Positions 34,950 to 44,523 of a stretch of DNA of 64,000 nucleotides are shown here, piece by piece (the stretch's first letter is position 1; each line of letters begins with the position of its first letter). Below the pieces are notes generated by a model, which saw only the letters and a list, made by a program, of their open reading frames with translations, did no database searches and had not been told where the DNA came from. Origin of the DNA: DATKHR01 sp036557365 (GTDB taxonomy: Bacteria > Acidobacteriota > Vicinamibacteria > Vicinamibacterales > CAVVIG01); contig DATBHR010000101.1 in the NCBI GenBank assembly GCA_036557365.1, forward strand, positions 124,001 through 188,000. Reading direction: 5' to 3'. Both the position numbers and the translations under genes were made by a program.

Positions 34950-35939
34950 TCAATCAGCGACGTCGACCGGTTCGCCTAGCCCGACGCAGCCGGACTCGAC
35001 GACGGAAGCGTAGAGCCCCAGGCATTGATCGGCCTCGCGAACAACCGTTCGAAGGACCGACGCATCGCGCGGCAGCCCGGATTGTGCGTGCATCGGCATC
35101 GCGCATCGCATCGTGGGCATCTCGCCCTTGACGGTAAACCGCCCGATGCGGACGCGCTGTCCGATCCATCGCCGTTCGATCTGTTCCGCTGCGTGAGGAC
35201 CTGTGTCGACGACAATGTTCGGTCGAAAGCGGCGCACGTCCCAGTCGGCGCCGGGATTGAGGCGCGCCATCATCGCCAACGCACCGGTCGTGAGGACGTG
35301 CACCGGGAACGCGTCGAAGTAGGTTCCCGGCGGCGTATAGAACTCGAACAGCTCGGCGGGGACACTGGTCAGGTCTGGCAGCGCCTCGCCGCGGTCGCGT
35401 CCAAACTCCGCGCGGAGATCTCCGCCGGCGAGACCGTGCGTCGCCATCCACGCGAGCACACGCCTGGCCGGCCGATATCGCGCGAGCGCGCCGATGATCG
35501 CCGCGCCCGGCTCTCGCCGCCGATAGTAAGTCGTGTCGGTCGCAGGCCGAACGGGATGCAGCGCCACGCGGCGACCCATCAAGTCGGACAAGCGGGCGGC
35601 CAACGCCGGCGAATCGCTGCCGATCGTCTCGCCGTCCGGAAAGGTGATGTCCACGTTGGGAATGCGATCGCCGGTCGGCGGCTCACGATAGGCCGCCGCA
35701 CACTGCATCAGGCGCGGAAATCGCTTCGCGTTGTGGATCTGGCCGGAGTCGCTGCGGACCGCCCAGCCGCGGTCGCCCTGGAGGCCGTGCCCCCCTATGT
35801 CGCTGTAGTCCAGCCGCTCGCCGCCCATGGACTTGACGGGATAGCGCCAGATCTCGCGAACCGTTCCAACCGGCACCCGCCAATTATTGCGCAGTCGCCG
35901 CTGCACTTCACTGCGAACCCGGTGCGACGCAAACACCAT
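34950..35939 (-). CDS. MOSC domain protein (MOSC_N plus MOSC)
   Basis: A 329-residue protein. VREIWRYPVKSMGGERLD opens the MOSC N-terminal beta-barrel domain; GDRGWAV and the C-terminal block FRPNIVVDT ... WIGQRVRIGRFTVKGEMPTMRCAMPM form the MOSC core. MOSC proteins handle persulfide sulfur for molybdenum cofactor or reduce N-hydroxylated substrates (mARC/YcbX-like). The true start may be the GTG near 35876 (VPVGTVREIW); the preceding 20 residues are not family-like. It could serve the Mo-enzymes in this window, but it is not linked to them. Confidence 0.85.
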   Translation of the reverse strand: MVFASHRVRSEVQRRLRNNWRVPVGTVREIWRYPVKSMGGERLDYSDIGGHGLQGDRGWAVRSDSGQIHNAKRFPRLMQCAAAYREPPTGDRIPNVDITFPDGETIGSDSPALAARLSDLMGRRVALHPVRPATDTTYYRRREPGAAIIGALARYRPARRVLAWMATHGLAGGDLRAEFGRDRGEALPDLTSVPAELFEFYTPPGTYFDAFPVHVLTTGALAMMARLNPGADWDVRRFRPNIVVDTGPHAAEQIERRWIGQRVRIGRFTVKGEMPTMRCAMPMHAQSGLPRDASVLRTVVREADQCLGLYASVVESGCVGLGEPVDVAD

Positions 35940-36632
35940 TCAAACAGTCGCGCGTTGTCGTTTTCGCCGCGTCGCGATCGGTATTCCCAATAATCCGCTA
36001 GCGAGCAGGATCAGCGTGCCTGGTTCGGGGGTACTACTGACACCCTTGACATCGAAGGCTCCGAGTGGATTGTTGGGCACCGGCGTCCAATTGGTTCCGT
36101 TGTCCGACGACAGCGCGATTGTTCCTATCCCGGGATTGCTAGGCGGGCCCAACATCCAGTCGCCATCAAAGTCTGGCGGCGGGAACACGGCAAGCCAGTA
36201 TTGGGTTCCGGCTTGCAATACCGGGTGCAGGGTAGACACCGCGGTCTCGAAACAGTTGGTGCACTGCGTCACCAGGAAGTTGGTTGTGAGATTCCAGCTT
36301 TCGATTGTGGTACCGGGTACACCTCCAATGCTTGACATCAGCGCAAGGGTGAACGGTTCGAATCCCGAGGGGGAACTGGCAGTGCCAACAGCCACATCAA
36401 TCGCGACCAATGGAGACGTTGGACCAGGCGAGAAGGCCATCGAGACCAGGTTGCCCCCGCCATTGAAACCGTTGTGATTCGAACCGAATTCTGGCCGAGC
36501 ATCGCAGCAATCGTACGTGTGGCCTGGGCCGAACGTGTCGAAGAGGATCAACGGATCCCCGCGCACGGGCGACGGCAACGCGATGACAGCCAGCAATCCA
36601 ATCCACAAAAGCCCATGTCTTGGTCGCGCCAT
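35940..36632 (-). CDS. PEP-CTERM sorted secreted protein
   Basis: A 230-residue protein with a signal peptide (HGLLWIGLLAVIALPSPVRG) and a C-terminal PEP-CTERM signal: STPEPGTLILLASGLLGIPI, then RRKR. This sorts proteins through exosortase to the envelope or exopolysaccharide matrix. The middle is beta-rich with CCDAR and CTNC Cys pairs and WLAVFPP, typical of choice-of-anchor or lectin-like domains. Start ATG 36632 was chosen for the signal; upstream codons in frame are shadow sequence. No exosortase lies in the window. Confidence 0.85.
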   Translation of the reverse strand: MARPRHGLLWIGLLAVIALPSPVRGDPLILFDTFGPGHTYDCCDARPEFGSNHNGFNGGGNLVSMAFSPGPTSPLVAIDVAVGTASSPSGFEPFTLALMSSIGGVPGTTIESWNLTTNFLVTQCTNCFETAVSTLHPVLQAGTQYWLAVFPPPDFDGDWMLGPPSNPGIGTIALSSDNGTNWTPVPNNPLGAFDVKGVSSTPEPGTLILLASGLLGIPIATRRKRQRATV

Positions 36633-36788
36633 GTGGGATCTCCGCGATGAACGGGCAGTTGCCGGGAGGACTCCAACGTTTCGAGGGTAGCCACCTTCTT
36701 TGCGTCTCGCAAGGTCAACAGAACGGACTCCGCGCGTACGGCAGCTCGTCCTGAACCGACATGGACGAACTTGGGTAGACTGACGCCC

Positions 36789-37610
36789 ATGCCAGACGCC
36801 ACCGCCTACGTCATGGGGCACGATGACCGGGAACGGCGCCGCCTTCTCCTTCAAGCCTCGATATTGAATCCTCTGACCGAACAACTCTTCCATCGCGCGG
36901 GGATCACGCCGGGCATGAGAGTGCTCGACATCGGCTGCGGAGTCGGCGACGTCTCGCTGCTCGCCGCTCGATTGGTCGGGCGCTACGGCAGCGTGACGTC
37001 AGTGGACATCGATCCGGCCGCGCTCGAGATCCTCGAGGGGCGCGCGTCCGCTGAAGGGGTGCACCACATCGAATGTATCCAGTCCGACATTCACGGATGG
37101 AAACCGGACCGCCGGTTCGACGCGGTCGTCGGCCGCCATATTCTCATTCACTCACGAGATCCGCTCGCCCTCGTGCGAGACGCGGCCGCGCTGCTGCACG
37201 GGCGAGGCCTCGCCGTGTTTCACGAATACGATTTTTCTGTCGTCCACCGCGGATGGCCGCCGACGCCGTTGCGAGATCGACTGATGGACGTCTTCGATCG
37301 ATTTTTCGCACGCGCCGCGTGCTCCAACATCGGGTCGCGTCTCTGGACGATCTTGCAGGACGCCGGATTCGAGTCTCCCGATTGCCGCGCGGAATATCCG
37401 ATCAGCGGCGGTTCAGACAGCGTGTACTACGAGTGGATCACCGAGTCCTTCCGATCCATTCAAGCGCGCGCGATCGCGCAGGGGATTGTCGCGGAGGGCG
37501 AATTCGACGTCGACACGCTCGAGCAGCGAATGCGCGAGGAGGCCACAGCCGGTCATAGCTGCATTCCGGCGCCTGCGATGGTCGGGGCGTTTGCACGCCT
37601 GCGCGCGTGA
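36789..37610 (+). CDS. SAM-dependent methyltransferase
   Basis: A 273-residue class I methyltransferase. Motif I is VLDIGCGVGD, the acidic end of strand 2 is VTSVDIDP, and FDAVVGRHILIHSRDP is motif post-II/III. The family methylates small molecules such as quinones or fatty acids; the substrate is not evident. ATG at 36789 begins MPDATAYVMGHDDRERRRL, the usual N-terminal cap of this group. It is divergent from the PEP-CTERM gene. Confidence 0.87.
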   Translation: MPDATAYVMGHDDRERRRLLLQASILNPLTEQLFHRAGITPGMRVLDIGCGVGDVSLLAARLVGRYGSVTSVDIDPAALEILEGRASAEGVHHIECIQSDIHGWKPDRRFDAVVGRHILIHSRDPLALVRDAAALLHGRGLAVFHEYDFSVVHRGWPPTPLRDRLMDVFDRFFARAACSNIGSRLWTILQDAGFESPDCRAEYPISGGSDSVYYEWITESFRSIQARAIAQGIVAEGEFDVDTLEQRMREEATAGHSCIPAPAMVGAFARLRA

Positions 37611-37632
37611 CAAGCCGTTGAACGTGAGCTGA

Positions 37633-37833
37633 CTAGTCTGAAGGATCGGGCTTGCGGCGCGTGACATCCTGCGGCGTTCCCGGCGTGCCTGGCTTCGGGA
37701 TCGTCCACACGTGGCCGCAGCGGTCGCAGCGCCAGTAGTCGACGTTGGCCAGGTGGCTTGGAGCGTCCAGTCTCCGGCCGCTATCGGACTGGCAGTTCGG
37801 ACACTGGAAACCGGGCGGTGTCGGCGCAGACAT
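37633..37833 (-). CDS. Small zinc-ribbon protein
   Basis: A 66-residue protein with two CxxC knuckles (FQCPNCQS and WRCDRCGHVW), a classic zinc ribbon, and a Pro/Thr-rich basic tail. Function unknown; similar orphan ribbons bind nucleic acid or act as metallochaperones. It converges with the methyltransferase gene. Confidence 0.7.
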   Translation of the reverse strand: MSAPTPPGFQCPNCQSDSGRRLDAPSHLANVDYWRCDRCGHVWTIPKPGTPGTPQDVTRRKPDPSD

Positions 37834-37912
37834 CCTCAGTCGGACGGAATGTTACCGACCCGAACATGACAGGACGATGAACGCGTCGTCTCACATCAGT
37901 CTCAGTTTCGTC

Positions 37913-38830
37913 TCAGCGTTGATCTTTCGTCGCATCCATCCGCAGCATGTTGCCCAGCGCGTAGTTTCCTTCGTGGCAGGCGTATTCGAAGATCTGGTAG
38001 CGGTCGTCCCTGTTCATCGGGAACGCCACGGTCCACGGCCTGGTGTACACATTCGGATCGTCAATCGTCGCGGTGTACTGAATCGTGCTCGCATCGACGC
38101 GCGTAAAACGTTCGACGACGTGGCACGCCTCGCTCTGCGGAATGCCGCGGATGCGTCCGGCAGCCGCATTCGTGGCGATCCAGCCCTTCCCGTTGAAGTT
38201 CGTCGTGTCGACGACGAGCGTGTCGCCTTCCCAGCGACCGCGTGAATCGCCCTCCCACGATTTCATGCTGGAATCGAGGTGCGGCCGTCCGTTCAACGGA
38301 ATCACACGTGCTTCGTGGATCATTTCCGAATGGACCACGACGTAGTCGGCGGTCTGCACGATCTGATGGCCGTTGTTGTACGCGCCGGGAAAAAGCGATG
38401 AAGGCACGCCGCGCGTGATGCACCGCTCCCAGGGGCCGTAGTGTTCGAGTTCGTTGCCCGGCAGCGCGAGCTCGCGATCCCGTTGCGCGATGGCCTCCGG
38501 CCGGAGCGGCACCTTGCCATCCGGCGGATCGACGACCATCGCCGGCCGCCGAGCGCTCGTCGGACTGGGCTGCACCAGCCAGTCGGCGGTGCTCACGCCG
38601 GGTGCGGGTGGAAGTCGTTCCTCGGCGCTCAGTCGCTCGAACGGCGTCGGATCGTAGTTGGTCCAGATGCCCTGAAGATCCGGTTGTCCCGCCGGCGTCC
38701 GGCCGACCGTCCATTTGCCTGCGGCTGTCTGGCGCTCGGCCTTCGAAAATCCGGGACCGAATGCGGTGGCCGCGAGCAACGCCACAGGAACTGCCACCAG
38801 CGCCATCGATTTTCCAAGACGGTGAAACAT
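37913..38830 (-). CDS. Secreted conserved protein ('GRTPAGQPDLQGIWTN' family), unknown function
   Basis: A 305-residue protein with a signal peptide (LVAVPVALLAATAFG). After the signal, WTVGRTPAGQPDLQGIWTNYDPTPFER matches the opening of a large acidobacterial/verrucomicrobial family of secreted proteins, often in many paralogues. The body includes GPWERCITRGVPSSLFPG and SWEGDSRGRWEGDTLVVDTTNF, and the C-terminal WTVAFPMNRDD. The family has no assigned activity; a lipocalin-like beta fold seems likely. It is a single gene. Confidence 0.8.
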   Translation of the reverse strand: MFHRLGKSMALVAVPVALLAATAFGPGFSKAERQTAAGKWTVGRTPAGQPDLQGIWTNYDPTPFERLSAEERLPPAPGVSTADWLVQPSPTSARRPAMVVDPPDGKVPLRPEAIAQRDRELALPGNELEHYGPWERCITRGVPSSLFPGAYNNGHQIVQTADYVVVHSEMIHEARVIPLNGRPHLDSSMKSWEGDSRGRWEGDTLVVDTTNFNGKGWIATNAAAGRIRGIPQSEACHVVERFTRVDASTIQYTATIDDPNVYTRPWTVAFPMNRDDRYQIFEYACHEGNYALGNMLRMDATKDQR

Positions 38831-38997
38831 GTGCGCGTCGCGCCTTTTTGAACGGGTGACGAAGGAATGCGGGCCTTATCATGCGGCCGCTGCGGATTCC
38901 GGTTCAAGCTGTGAAAATCCGGCCGCGAAAGCCGCTGAGCTCACCACCGACGAGGCGGCGCCCGACAGGAACGCATGATGCACGCTAGTCAGCTGTT

Positions 38998-39186
38998 ATG
39001 TTGTCCCTGCGATCGTTTCACGTGATCCTCATCGCGATTGCGATCATGCTGGCCGGTGGTGTCGGCGTCTGGGCCTTGACCAACCGCTCGCCCTGGCTTG
39101 CGGGCTGCTCGTTGGTGTTGGGAGTGCTGCTGATCATCTACGGCGCGTACTTCGCGCGAAGAAGTCAGCAGGTCCACCTGGACTGA
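38998..39186 (+). CDS. Small two-TM membrane protein
   Basis: A 62-residue protein with two TM helices: FHVILIAIAIMLAGGVGVWAL and WLAGCSLVLGVLLIIYGAYFA, joined by a short TNRSP turn and ending in a positively charged tail. The layout resembles small accessory membrane proteins found near respiratory genes, but none are here. Function unknown. Confidence 0.65.
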   Translation: MLSLRSFHVILIAIAIMLAGGVGVWALTNRSPWLAGCSLVLGVLLIIYGAYFARRSQQVHLD

Positions 39187-39282
39187 CGCGGCGGATTCGA
39201 CCCGGCTCGGGTGTTCGGTGCCCGAGCAGTTGAAAATCCGGAGGACCGGCCAGCCTGGCTTGTGTATGCTGGTCGCTCCCGC

Positions 39283-39981
39283 ATGACCGTTCGCACGATT
39301 CTGACGCGGCGATTTCAGTTACATCTTGTGCTCGCCGCGCTCGTCGCCGCGACGGCGTGCGCACCCCAGCCACACGTCCAGAATCTTTACGACGCTCAGC
39401 GAAGCGTCGAGCGCTACATTGCATCCGGCGACTACGATCGCGATTTCAATCGCGTCGTGGCGGACGCGCGCGACTACCTCGACCGGCGCGCGAAGACGGC
39501 CAGCCGCCCGGCCATCGTGCTCGATATCGACGAGACATCGCTGTCCAACTGGCCCGCATACAAGGTCAATGGATGGGGGCGCGTCGTCAACGGGCCCTGC
39601 GATCTCGAGAAGGGGCCGTGCGGCCTGCGCGCGTGGCAGGCGCTCGCGCAATCGAAGGCCCTCGCCCCGACCTTGCAGCTCGCGAAGCACGCAAAAGAGC
39701 TTGGCGTCGCGGTCTTCTTCATCACGGGCCGTCCGGTCACGTTGCGCGACGCGACCGAGCGGAATCTTCGCGAGCAGGGATACGAGTGGGACGAGGTCGT
39801 CCTCGAGCCCGCGGGCGCGACGTATGCCAGCGCCGTTGATTTCAAGGCGCCCGAACGGAAGAAGATCGCCGATCGCGGGTACACGATTCTCCTGAGCATG
39901 GGCGATCAGGAGAGCGATCTGAACGGCGGTTACGCCGAGCGCGTGTTCAAGCTGCCGAATCCCGTCTACTTCCTGCCGTAG
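39283..39981 (+). CDS. HAD class B acid phosphatase-like lipoprotein
   Basis: A 232-residue HAD phosphatase of the class B/C acid phosphatase type. The nucleophile motif is VLDIDETSLSNW (two catalytic Asp), motif II is FFITGRPV, and MGDQESDLNGG is the metal motif, completing the DDDD signature. The N-terminus has a lipobox (LVAATAC) so the enzyme is probably membrane-anchored outside the cytoplasm, as in lipoprotein e(P4) enzymes that hydrolyse nucleotides. ATG 39283 was chosen for the lipoprotein signal. Confidence 0.88.
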   Translation: MTVRTILTRRFQLHLVLAALVAATACAPQPHVQNLYDAQRSVERYIASGDYDRDFNRVVADARDYLDRRAKTASRPAIVLDIDETSLSNWPAYKVNGWGRVVNGPCDLEKGPCGLRAWQALAQSKALAPTLQLAKHAKELGVAVFFITGRPVTLRDATERNLREQGYEWDEVVLEPAGATYASAVDFKAPERKKIADRGYTILLSMGDQESDLNGGYAERVFKLPNPVYFLP

Positions 39982-39999
39982 GACGAATTCCTCTTCGCA

Positions 40000-40350
40000 A
40001 TGATGTTCACGAAGCGGCTTCGCGAAGGAGTGCGGCGCGGCCGCATCAGATGCAGCGTCCGCATCTGGATGAGCCCGCGCGTCAAGGTCGGCGGCCGCTA
40101 CCGCATGGACGACGGCCACATCGTCGTCGACTCCATCGAGCCCATGGACCTCGACGACGTGACCTACGATCTTGCTCGCGAATCGGGATTCGACAACGTC
40201 GACGATTTGCTGGCCACCGCGAAGCATGGCCGCGGCGACAACGTGTACCTCGTTCGCTTTCACTACCTGCCGCCTGGCGCGTGGGACCGGCCGAGACCGG
40301 GTGCGAACGCAGCGGCGCACGTCGCGCCGGTCAGGAAGAAACGACGCTGA
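40000..40350 (+). CDS. ASCH-domain-like protein
   Basis: A 116-residue protein starting MMFTKRLREGVRRGRIRCSV and continuing RIWMSPRVKVGGRYRM, GHIVVDSIEPMDLDDV, LARESGFDNVDDLL and NVYLVRFHYL, the beta-barrel pattern of ASCH (PUA-related) domains, which bind or process RNA or nucleosides. The tail is basic. It follows the phosphatase by 18 bases in the same direction and may be co-transcribed. Two adjacent ATG codons are possible starts. Confidence 0.7.
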   Translation: MMFTKRLREGVRRGRIRCSVRIWMSPRVKVGGRYRMDDGHIVVDSIEPMDLDDVTYDLARESGFDNVDDLLATAKHGRGDNVYLVRFHYLPPGAWDRPRPGANAAAHVAPVRKKRR

Positions 40351-40375
40351 CGACTGAACGATCGCGCGGATCGAC

Positions 40376-41578
40376 TCAGAGATACTGAAGCCAGCTGTCC
40401 CGTCGTCGCTGTTTGACGCCGGAGAACCACAGGCAGATCGGAAACAGCGCCACGACGACGAATCCCCAAATCGCGTAGACGACCGGGAGCGAGTATCCCC
40501 AGCCTGGAGGACGCGTAAAGGGATAGCTCGCCAGGGTCGGCGACTCGAACATCCAGTGCGCCTGACCATACTGAGCCCAGCAGAACACAACGGCGAGCGC
40601 GTGGATGAACGGAAGGTGCAGCAGAAAGTAGAAGAGCGGCACGCGTCCGAGCACCAGGACTGGATTGCGCCAGCGCGGCGTCGAGCCCTCCAGCGCGGAC
40701 AGCATGATGAGAGCGGGCCCGAGGGTCATCAGCAGAAAGAGCAGCGACGGCGGGTACTTGTTCGCGTTCAGGAACGACAGCACCGTCCGCATCGTCGTCG
40801 CCTGCGTCGTCCACGGGGTCGGGTCGCCGTACAGATTCGAAGCGCGCAGCACGACAAACGCGCCGGTCAGCACGAGGCCAAGCCTGCGGAGAAACACGCG
40901 CCGATCGTCCGTCTGCCATTCGTACGCGCGCCCCAATCCGTATCCGAGCGCCGTCACGCCCATCCACGGGATAAGCGGGTACGCAGCGAACACCAGAAAC
41001 CGCGACGTGGCGAAGACGATGCCCTGAACGTGCAGGACGGTCCATACGGGTCCGAGCGCCCCCAGCGACGCTGCGGTCACGCCGTCCGCCAGGTTATGCG
41101 TCGCGACCATTACGCCGCCGACGATAACGATTGTCCGTGGCTGCAAATAGACCAGTGCGGCGAGACCGATCATCGACCAGCCGAGCGCCCACAGGATGAC
41201 GAGCATCGTCACGCGATAGTCGGCGTTGAACTGATAGCCAAGGCATCGCACGACGGTCAATTCGAGGACGATCAGCCAGAGTCCGCGCGTGAACAGAAAC
41301 CGGGACATCTCGCCAGCGGAACGCTCGCGGCGCCGGAGCGCGGCGGCCGTGCCGGTCAGCAGGAAGAAAACGGGTGCGCAGAGGTGCGTGATCCACCGCG
41401 TGAAGAACAACGCTGCGGAGGCGGTCGCAGGATCGGTCGGATTGCCGGCGGCGCCGAAGAAGTCGCGCACGTGATCGATCGCCATCAGGATCATGACGAT
41501 GCCGCGCAGTACGTCGATCGATTCGATGCGGCTCGTCCGCGGTGGTTTCGCGGCCGCAGCGAGGACCGGCGTTGTCAT
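40376..41578 (-). CDS. DUF1624/heparan-acetyltransferase-like membrane protein
   Basis: A 400-residue polytopic protein with about ten TM helices. RIESIDVLRGIVMILMAIDHVRDFFGA matches the start of DUF1624 (heparan-alpha-glucosaminide acetyltransferase-like) proteins, with the conserved DVLRG and DHVRDF; FFLLTGTAAALR and FYFLLHLPFIHALAV also fit. The activity is unproved; transfer of acyl groups to periplasmic glycans is the family guess. Its ATG overlaps the LigD stop (ATGA), making it the last gene of the minus-strand run. Confidence 0.83.
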   Translation of the reverse strand: MTTPVLAAAAKPPRTSRIESIDVLRGIVMILMAIDHVRDFFGAAGNPTDPATASAALFFTRWITHLCAPVFFLLTGTAAALRRRERSAGEMSRFLFTRGLWLIVLELTVVRCLGYQFNADYRVTMLVILWALGWSMIGLAALVYLQPRTIVIVGGVMVATHNLADGVTAASLGALGPVWTVLHVQGIVFATSRFLVFAAYPLIPWMGVTALGYGLGRAYEWQTDDRRVFLRRLGLVLTGAFVVLRASNLYGDPTPWTTQATTMRTVLSFLNANKYPPSLLFLLMTLGPALIMLSALEGSTPRWRNPVLVLGRVPLFYFLLHLPFIHALAVVFCWAQYGQAHWMFESPTLASYPFTRPPGWGYSLPVVYAIWGFVVVALFPICLWFSGVKQRRRDSWLQYL

Positions 41579-43623
41579 CGTCCTTTCTGCAGGTACCGTG
41601 TGGCGCGCGCGAGATCGACGCCGCGGGATTCCCGCAGGCCGCGCCATAAGTCGCCGACTCGTTCGAGACGCGACGGCACGGTCGCCATCGTGAGATCCTC
41701 GCGATCGAAACCAGCGTCGATTTCGTCCCACGACACGGGCGTGGACACGCCGGCGCGGTCGTTCGCACGCACGCTGTACGCGGACGCGAGCGTCTTCCCG
41801 AGCACGTTCTGCAGGTAATCGACGTAGATGCGTTTGCCCCGCACGGCGACGCTCCGCTCGACGGTCGCGACCTTCGGGTGCTTCTGCGCAACCATCGTCG
41901 CCACGATCTGACAGAAGAGCAGTCCCGCGTCGTACGGCGTTTGCGGCGGCATCGGCACGTACACGTGCAGCCCGTCGGAGCCGGACGTCTTTGCCCAGCC
42001 AGTGGCACCGAGCGAGTCGAGCTCGTCGCGAATCCAGCGCGCGACGTCGAGACACCGCGCAAACGGAACGCCCTCGGACGGGTCGAGATCGAGCGCCACC
42101 TGATCGGCGAACTGCGGCTGATCGATCCGGGAGAACCACGGGTCCTGCGAGATGGCGGCCAGCTGCGTCGTATAGAGCAGCGTCTTGAGCGTGCCGCCGA
42201 TGATGTGCGATCGCTTGTCGGCCGCCGGCACCACTTCCGTGCGAATCCCTGCTGGCACCTCCTCGGCGCGGTGCTGATAGAACGGTTTCGCGGCGATGCC
42301 GTTGGGAAAGCGCCGCATGACGAGAGGCCTGTCCGCGATCGCAGGAAGGACGAATGGGGCCACGCGCGCGTAGTAGCGGAAGAGATCTCCTTTCGTCGCC
42401 TTGATCCCGGGCCAGAAAACCTTGTGCAGGTTGGTCACGCGCAACGAATCGCCGTCGGGCAACTCGATGATGCCGTCCTTCCGCGCGCGCTCCAGTTCCT
42501 GGAGCGTCTCGACCAGAGCGGCAGTCGAAGGCGCGGTACCGACAGATTCTGGAGTTCGTGACGTGCGGGATCGCGACGGCCGTCGAGCGGGCTGTTTGTC
42601 GCGCTCGGCCTGGCCTCCGGCTGTCCGCGGCTCTTCACGACGAACATCTGCCGCACGCTTGTCGTCGCGCAAGCCGAGGTAAACGGGGTGACGCAGTTTG
42701 TTGTCGCTCGTCCACTCTGTGAATCTCACCTGCGCCACCAGCTGCGGCTTTACCCAGTGCGGTCGCTCGTTGCTCTTCACCTTCTCGTTGAACGGCGACT
42801 CGCGCGTCTCGAGCGGCCTGAGCAGCTTCATCAATCGCGCAAGCTCTTTTTCGTTGAATCCGGTGCCGGTGTGTCCGGAGTACGCGAGCCGCCGCTTCGG
42901 TCCGTCACCCTCGTAGACGCCGAGGAGCAGGGCGCCGAAGTACGCGCGCGTGTTGCGCGGTTCGGTCCAGCCGCCGATGACGAATTCCTGCTCGTGGACG
43001 ATCTTCAGCTTGCGCCAGTCGGGGGTTCGCTTGCCTGACTTGTAGAGAGACCCTGCGTGTTTGGCGATGAGGCCTTCCCAGCCGCGTGAGAGCGCCTCCT
43101 TGTACAGTGCGCGGCCGTCACCACGGACCTGCGGACTCAATCGGACGAGCGGCGTCGTCGTACCGTTCAACATTCGCTCGAGCGCGGTTCGGCGCTCGCG
43201 GAGCGGCTTGTCGCGCCAGTCCGTGCGTCCGTCCTTCAGGAGGTCGAAGGCGATGAAGGCGACACCGGGTTTCGAGCCGCCGGCGTTGACATTCGCGCGC
43301 GCCCCGCGCGACGGCGACCCGGGCTCTAAAAGATGAATGCGGCCCTGGAGCTTCTGGAATCCTGCGGGCTCGCCCCTGTCGTCAAGCGCGACAATCTCGC
43401 CATCGAGTGTCGCGGGTGCAGACAGATGACGCGACCACTTCGCGAGGGCCTGGACGATTTCCGGAAACTGATGCGTTTTTTCGTTGCCGAGCCGGGACCA
43501 GATGCGAACGCGCGGACCGTCGATGTCGACGATGGCGCGGATGCCGTCGTACTTCGGCTCGTAGACGAACTGAGGATCGTCGAGCGGCGCCTCGCCGACG
43601 GACGCCAACATCGGCTGGATCAT
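41575..43623 (-). CDS. ligD: ATP-dependent DNA ligase LigD (ligase plus polymerase domains)
   Basis: A 682-residue NHEJ ligase. Residues 1-320 are the ATP-dependent ligase: the adenylated lysine is Lys24 in EPKYDGIRA, with LDGEIVALDD, EGLIAKH and DWRKLKI as later motifs, then the OB domain (VAQVRFTEWT). From about residue 390, LRVTNLHKVFWPGIKATKGDLFRYY opens the LigD primase/polymerase domain, with LDLDPSEGVPF carrying the catalytic Asp pair. No phosphoesterase domain is present, and the domain order is ligase-polymerase. It lies just after Ku. Confidence 0.95.
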   Translation of the reverse strand: MIQPMLASVGEAPLDDPQFVYEPKYDGIRAIVDIDGPRVRIWSRLGNEKTHQFPEIVQALAKWSRHLSAPATLDGEIVALDDRGEPAGFQKLQGRIHLLEPGSPSRGARANVNAGGSKPGVAFIAFDLLKDGRTDWRDKPLRERRTALERMLNGTTTPLVRLSPQVRGDGRALYKEALSRGWEGLIAKHAGSLYKSGKRTPDWRKLKIVHEQEFVIGGWTEPRNTRAYFGALLLGVYEGDGPKRRLAYSGHTGTGFNEKELARLMKLLRPLETRESPFNEKVKSNERPHWVKPQLVAQVRFTEWTSDNKLRHPVYLGLRDDKRAADVRREEPRTAGGQAERDKQPARRPSRSRTSRTPESVGTAPSTAALVETLQELERARKDGIIELPDGDSLRVTNLHKVFWPGIKATKGDLFRYYARVAPFVLPAIADRPLVMRRFPNGIAAKPFYQHRAEEVPAGIRTEVVPAADKRSHIIGGTLKTLLYTTQLAAISQDPWFSRIDQPQFADQVALDLDPSEGVPFARCLDVARWIRDELDSLGATGWAKTSGSDGLHVYVPMPPQTPYDAGLLFCQIVATMVAQKHPKVATVERSVAVRGKRIYVDYLQNVLGKTLASAYSVRANDRAGVSTPVSWDEIDAGFDREDLTMATVPSRLERVGDLWRGLRESRGVDLARATRYLQKGR

Positions 43624-43647
43624 GCCGCTCAGCTTACCGCCGAATCG

Positions 43648-44502
43648 CTATGCCGCGTGCCGCGCGCGCTTCCGCGGCGCCGTCTTCTTCTCGCGCCGCG
43701 ACGTCGCGGCTGCCTTCTTCGTTTTCGGTGCGCCTTCAAGGCTGCGGCGCAGCCGCTCCATCAGGTCCACGACCTCGGCCTGCCGCGGCTCGGTGTCCGA
43801 CAGAAGCGCGACGTCTTTGCCCTTGCCTTTGATCTTTGCCTTGATGATGCGCAGCAGGTTCTCGCGGTACTGATCTGTGTACTTGAACGGATCCCACTCG
43901 GCCGCGAGGCTGTTCACGAGCGCCTTCGCCATATCGAGTTCCGGCTTGCGGACGTCGTCGGCTTTCGGAAACGTCAGCTGGCCTTCGTCGACCAGCTCGT
44001 CCGCGAACCGCATCACGCTGAGGACCAGCGCATCCTCGATGACCTCGATGGCCGCGAGATGCTGGGCATCGCGAAGGATGAACTTGGCGATGCCGACTCT
44101 TCCGGAATCTCGAATCGCCTCGCGCAAGAGCGCGTACGCGCGCTCGCCGCCCTTCGTCGCGGTCAGATAATAAGGCGTCTCGAAGTACCGATCGTCGACG
44201 TCAGTCGCCTTGACGAAGTCGACGATGTCGATGGTCTTCGTCTTGTCGAGCGCCGCGGCTCGAAAGTCATCGCGTGTGAGGACGACGAATCGGCCCTTCT
44301 CGTATTCGTAGCCTTTGACGAGATCTTCCCACGCGACCGGCTTGCCGTCCTGGATGCAGACGCGCTCGAATCGCACCGGCGACCGATCGGTGGCGTGCAG
44401 CATCCTGAAATGCGGACGGTGATCCCGCACGGCCGTGTGCAGTTCGATCGGAATGTTGACGAGGCCGAAGGAGATCGATCCCTTCCACAGTGCTCGCGGC
44501 AT
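43648..44502 (-). CDS. ku: Non-homologous end joining protein Ku
   Basis: A 284-residue bacterial Ku: MPRALWKGSISFGLVNIPIELH opens the Ku core, with HFRMLHATDRSPVRFERVC and LVKGYEYEKGRFVVL also typical. It forms a ring homodimer on DNA ends and recruits LigD. The C-terminal tail (SRREKKTAPRKRARHAA) is basic, as in Ku proteins that thread or stimulate end joining. It lies 24 bases before ligD and 21 after DUF2934, all in one direction. Confidence 0.96.
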   Translation of the reverse strand: MPRALWKGSISFGLVNIPIELHTAVRDHRPHFRMLHATDRSPVRFERVCIQDGKPVAWEDLVKGYEYEKGRFVVLTRDDFRAAALDKTKTIDIVDFVKATDVDDRYFETPYYLTATKGGERAYALLREAIRDSGRVGIAKFILRDAQHLAAIEVIEDALVLSVMRFADELVDEGQLTFPKADDVRKPELDMAKALVNSLAAEWDPFKYTDQYRENLLRIIKAKIKGKGKDVALLSDTEPRQAEVVDLMERLRRSLEGAPKTKKAAATSRREKKTAPRKRARHAA

Positions 44503-44523
44503 ATGTATGACCTTTTCAGTCGC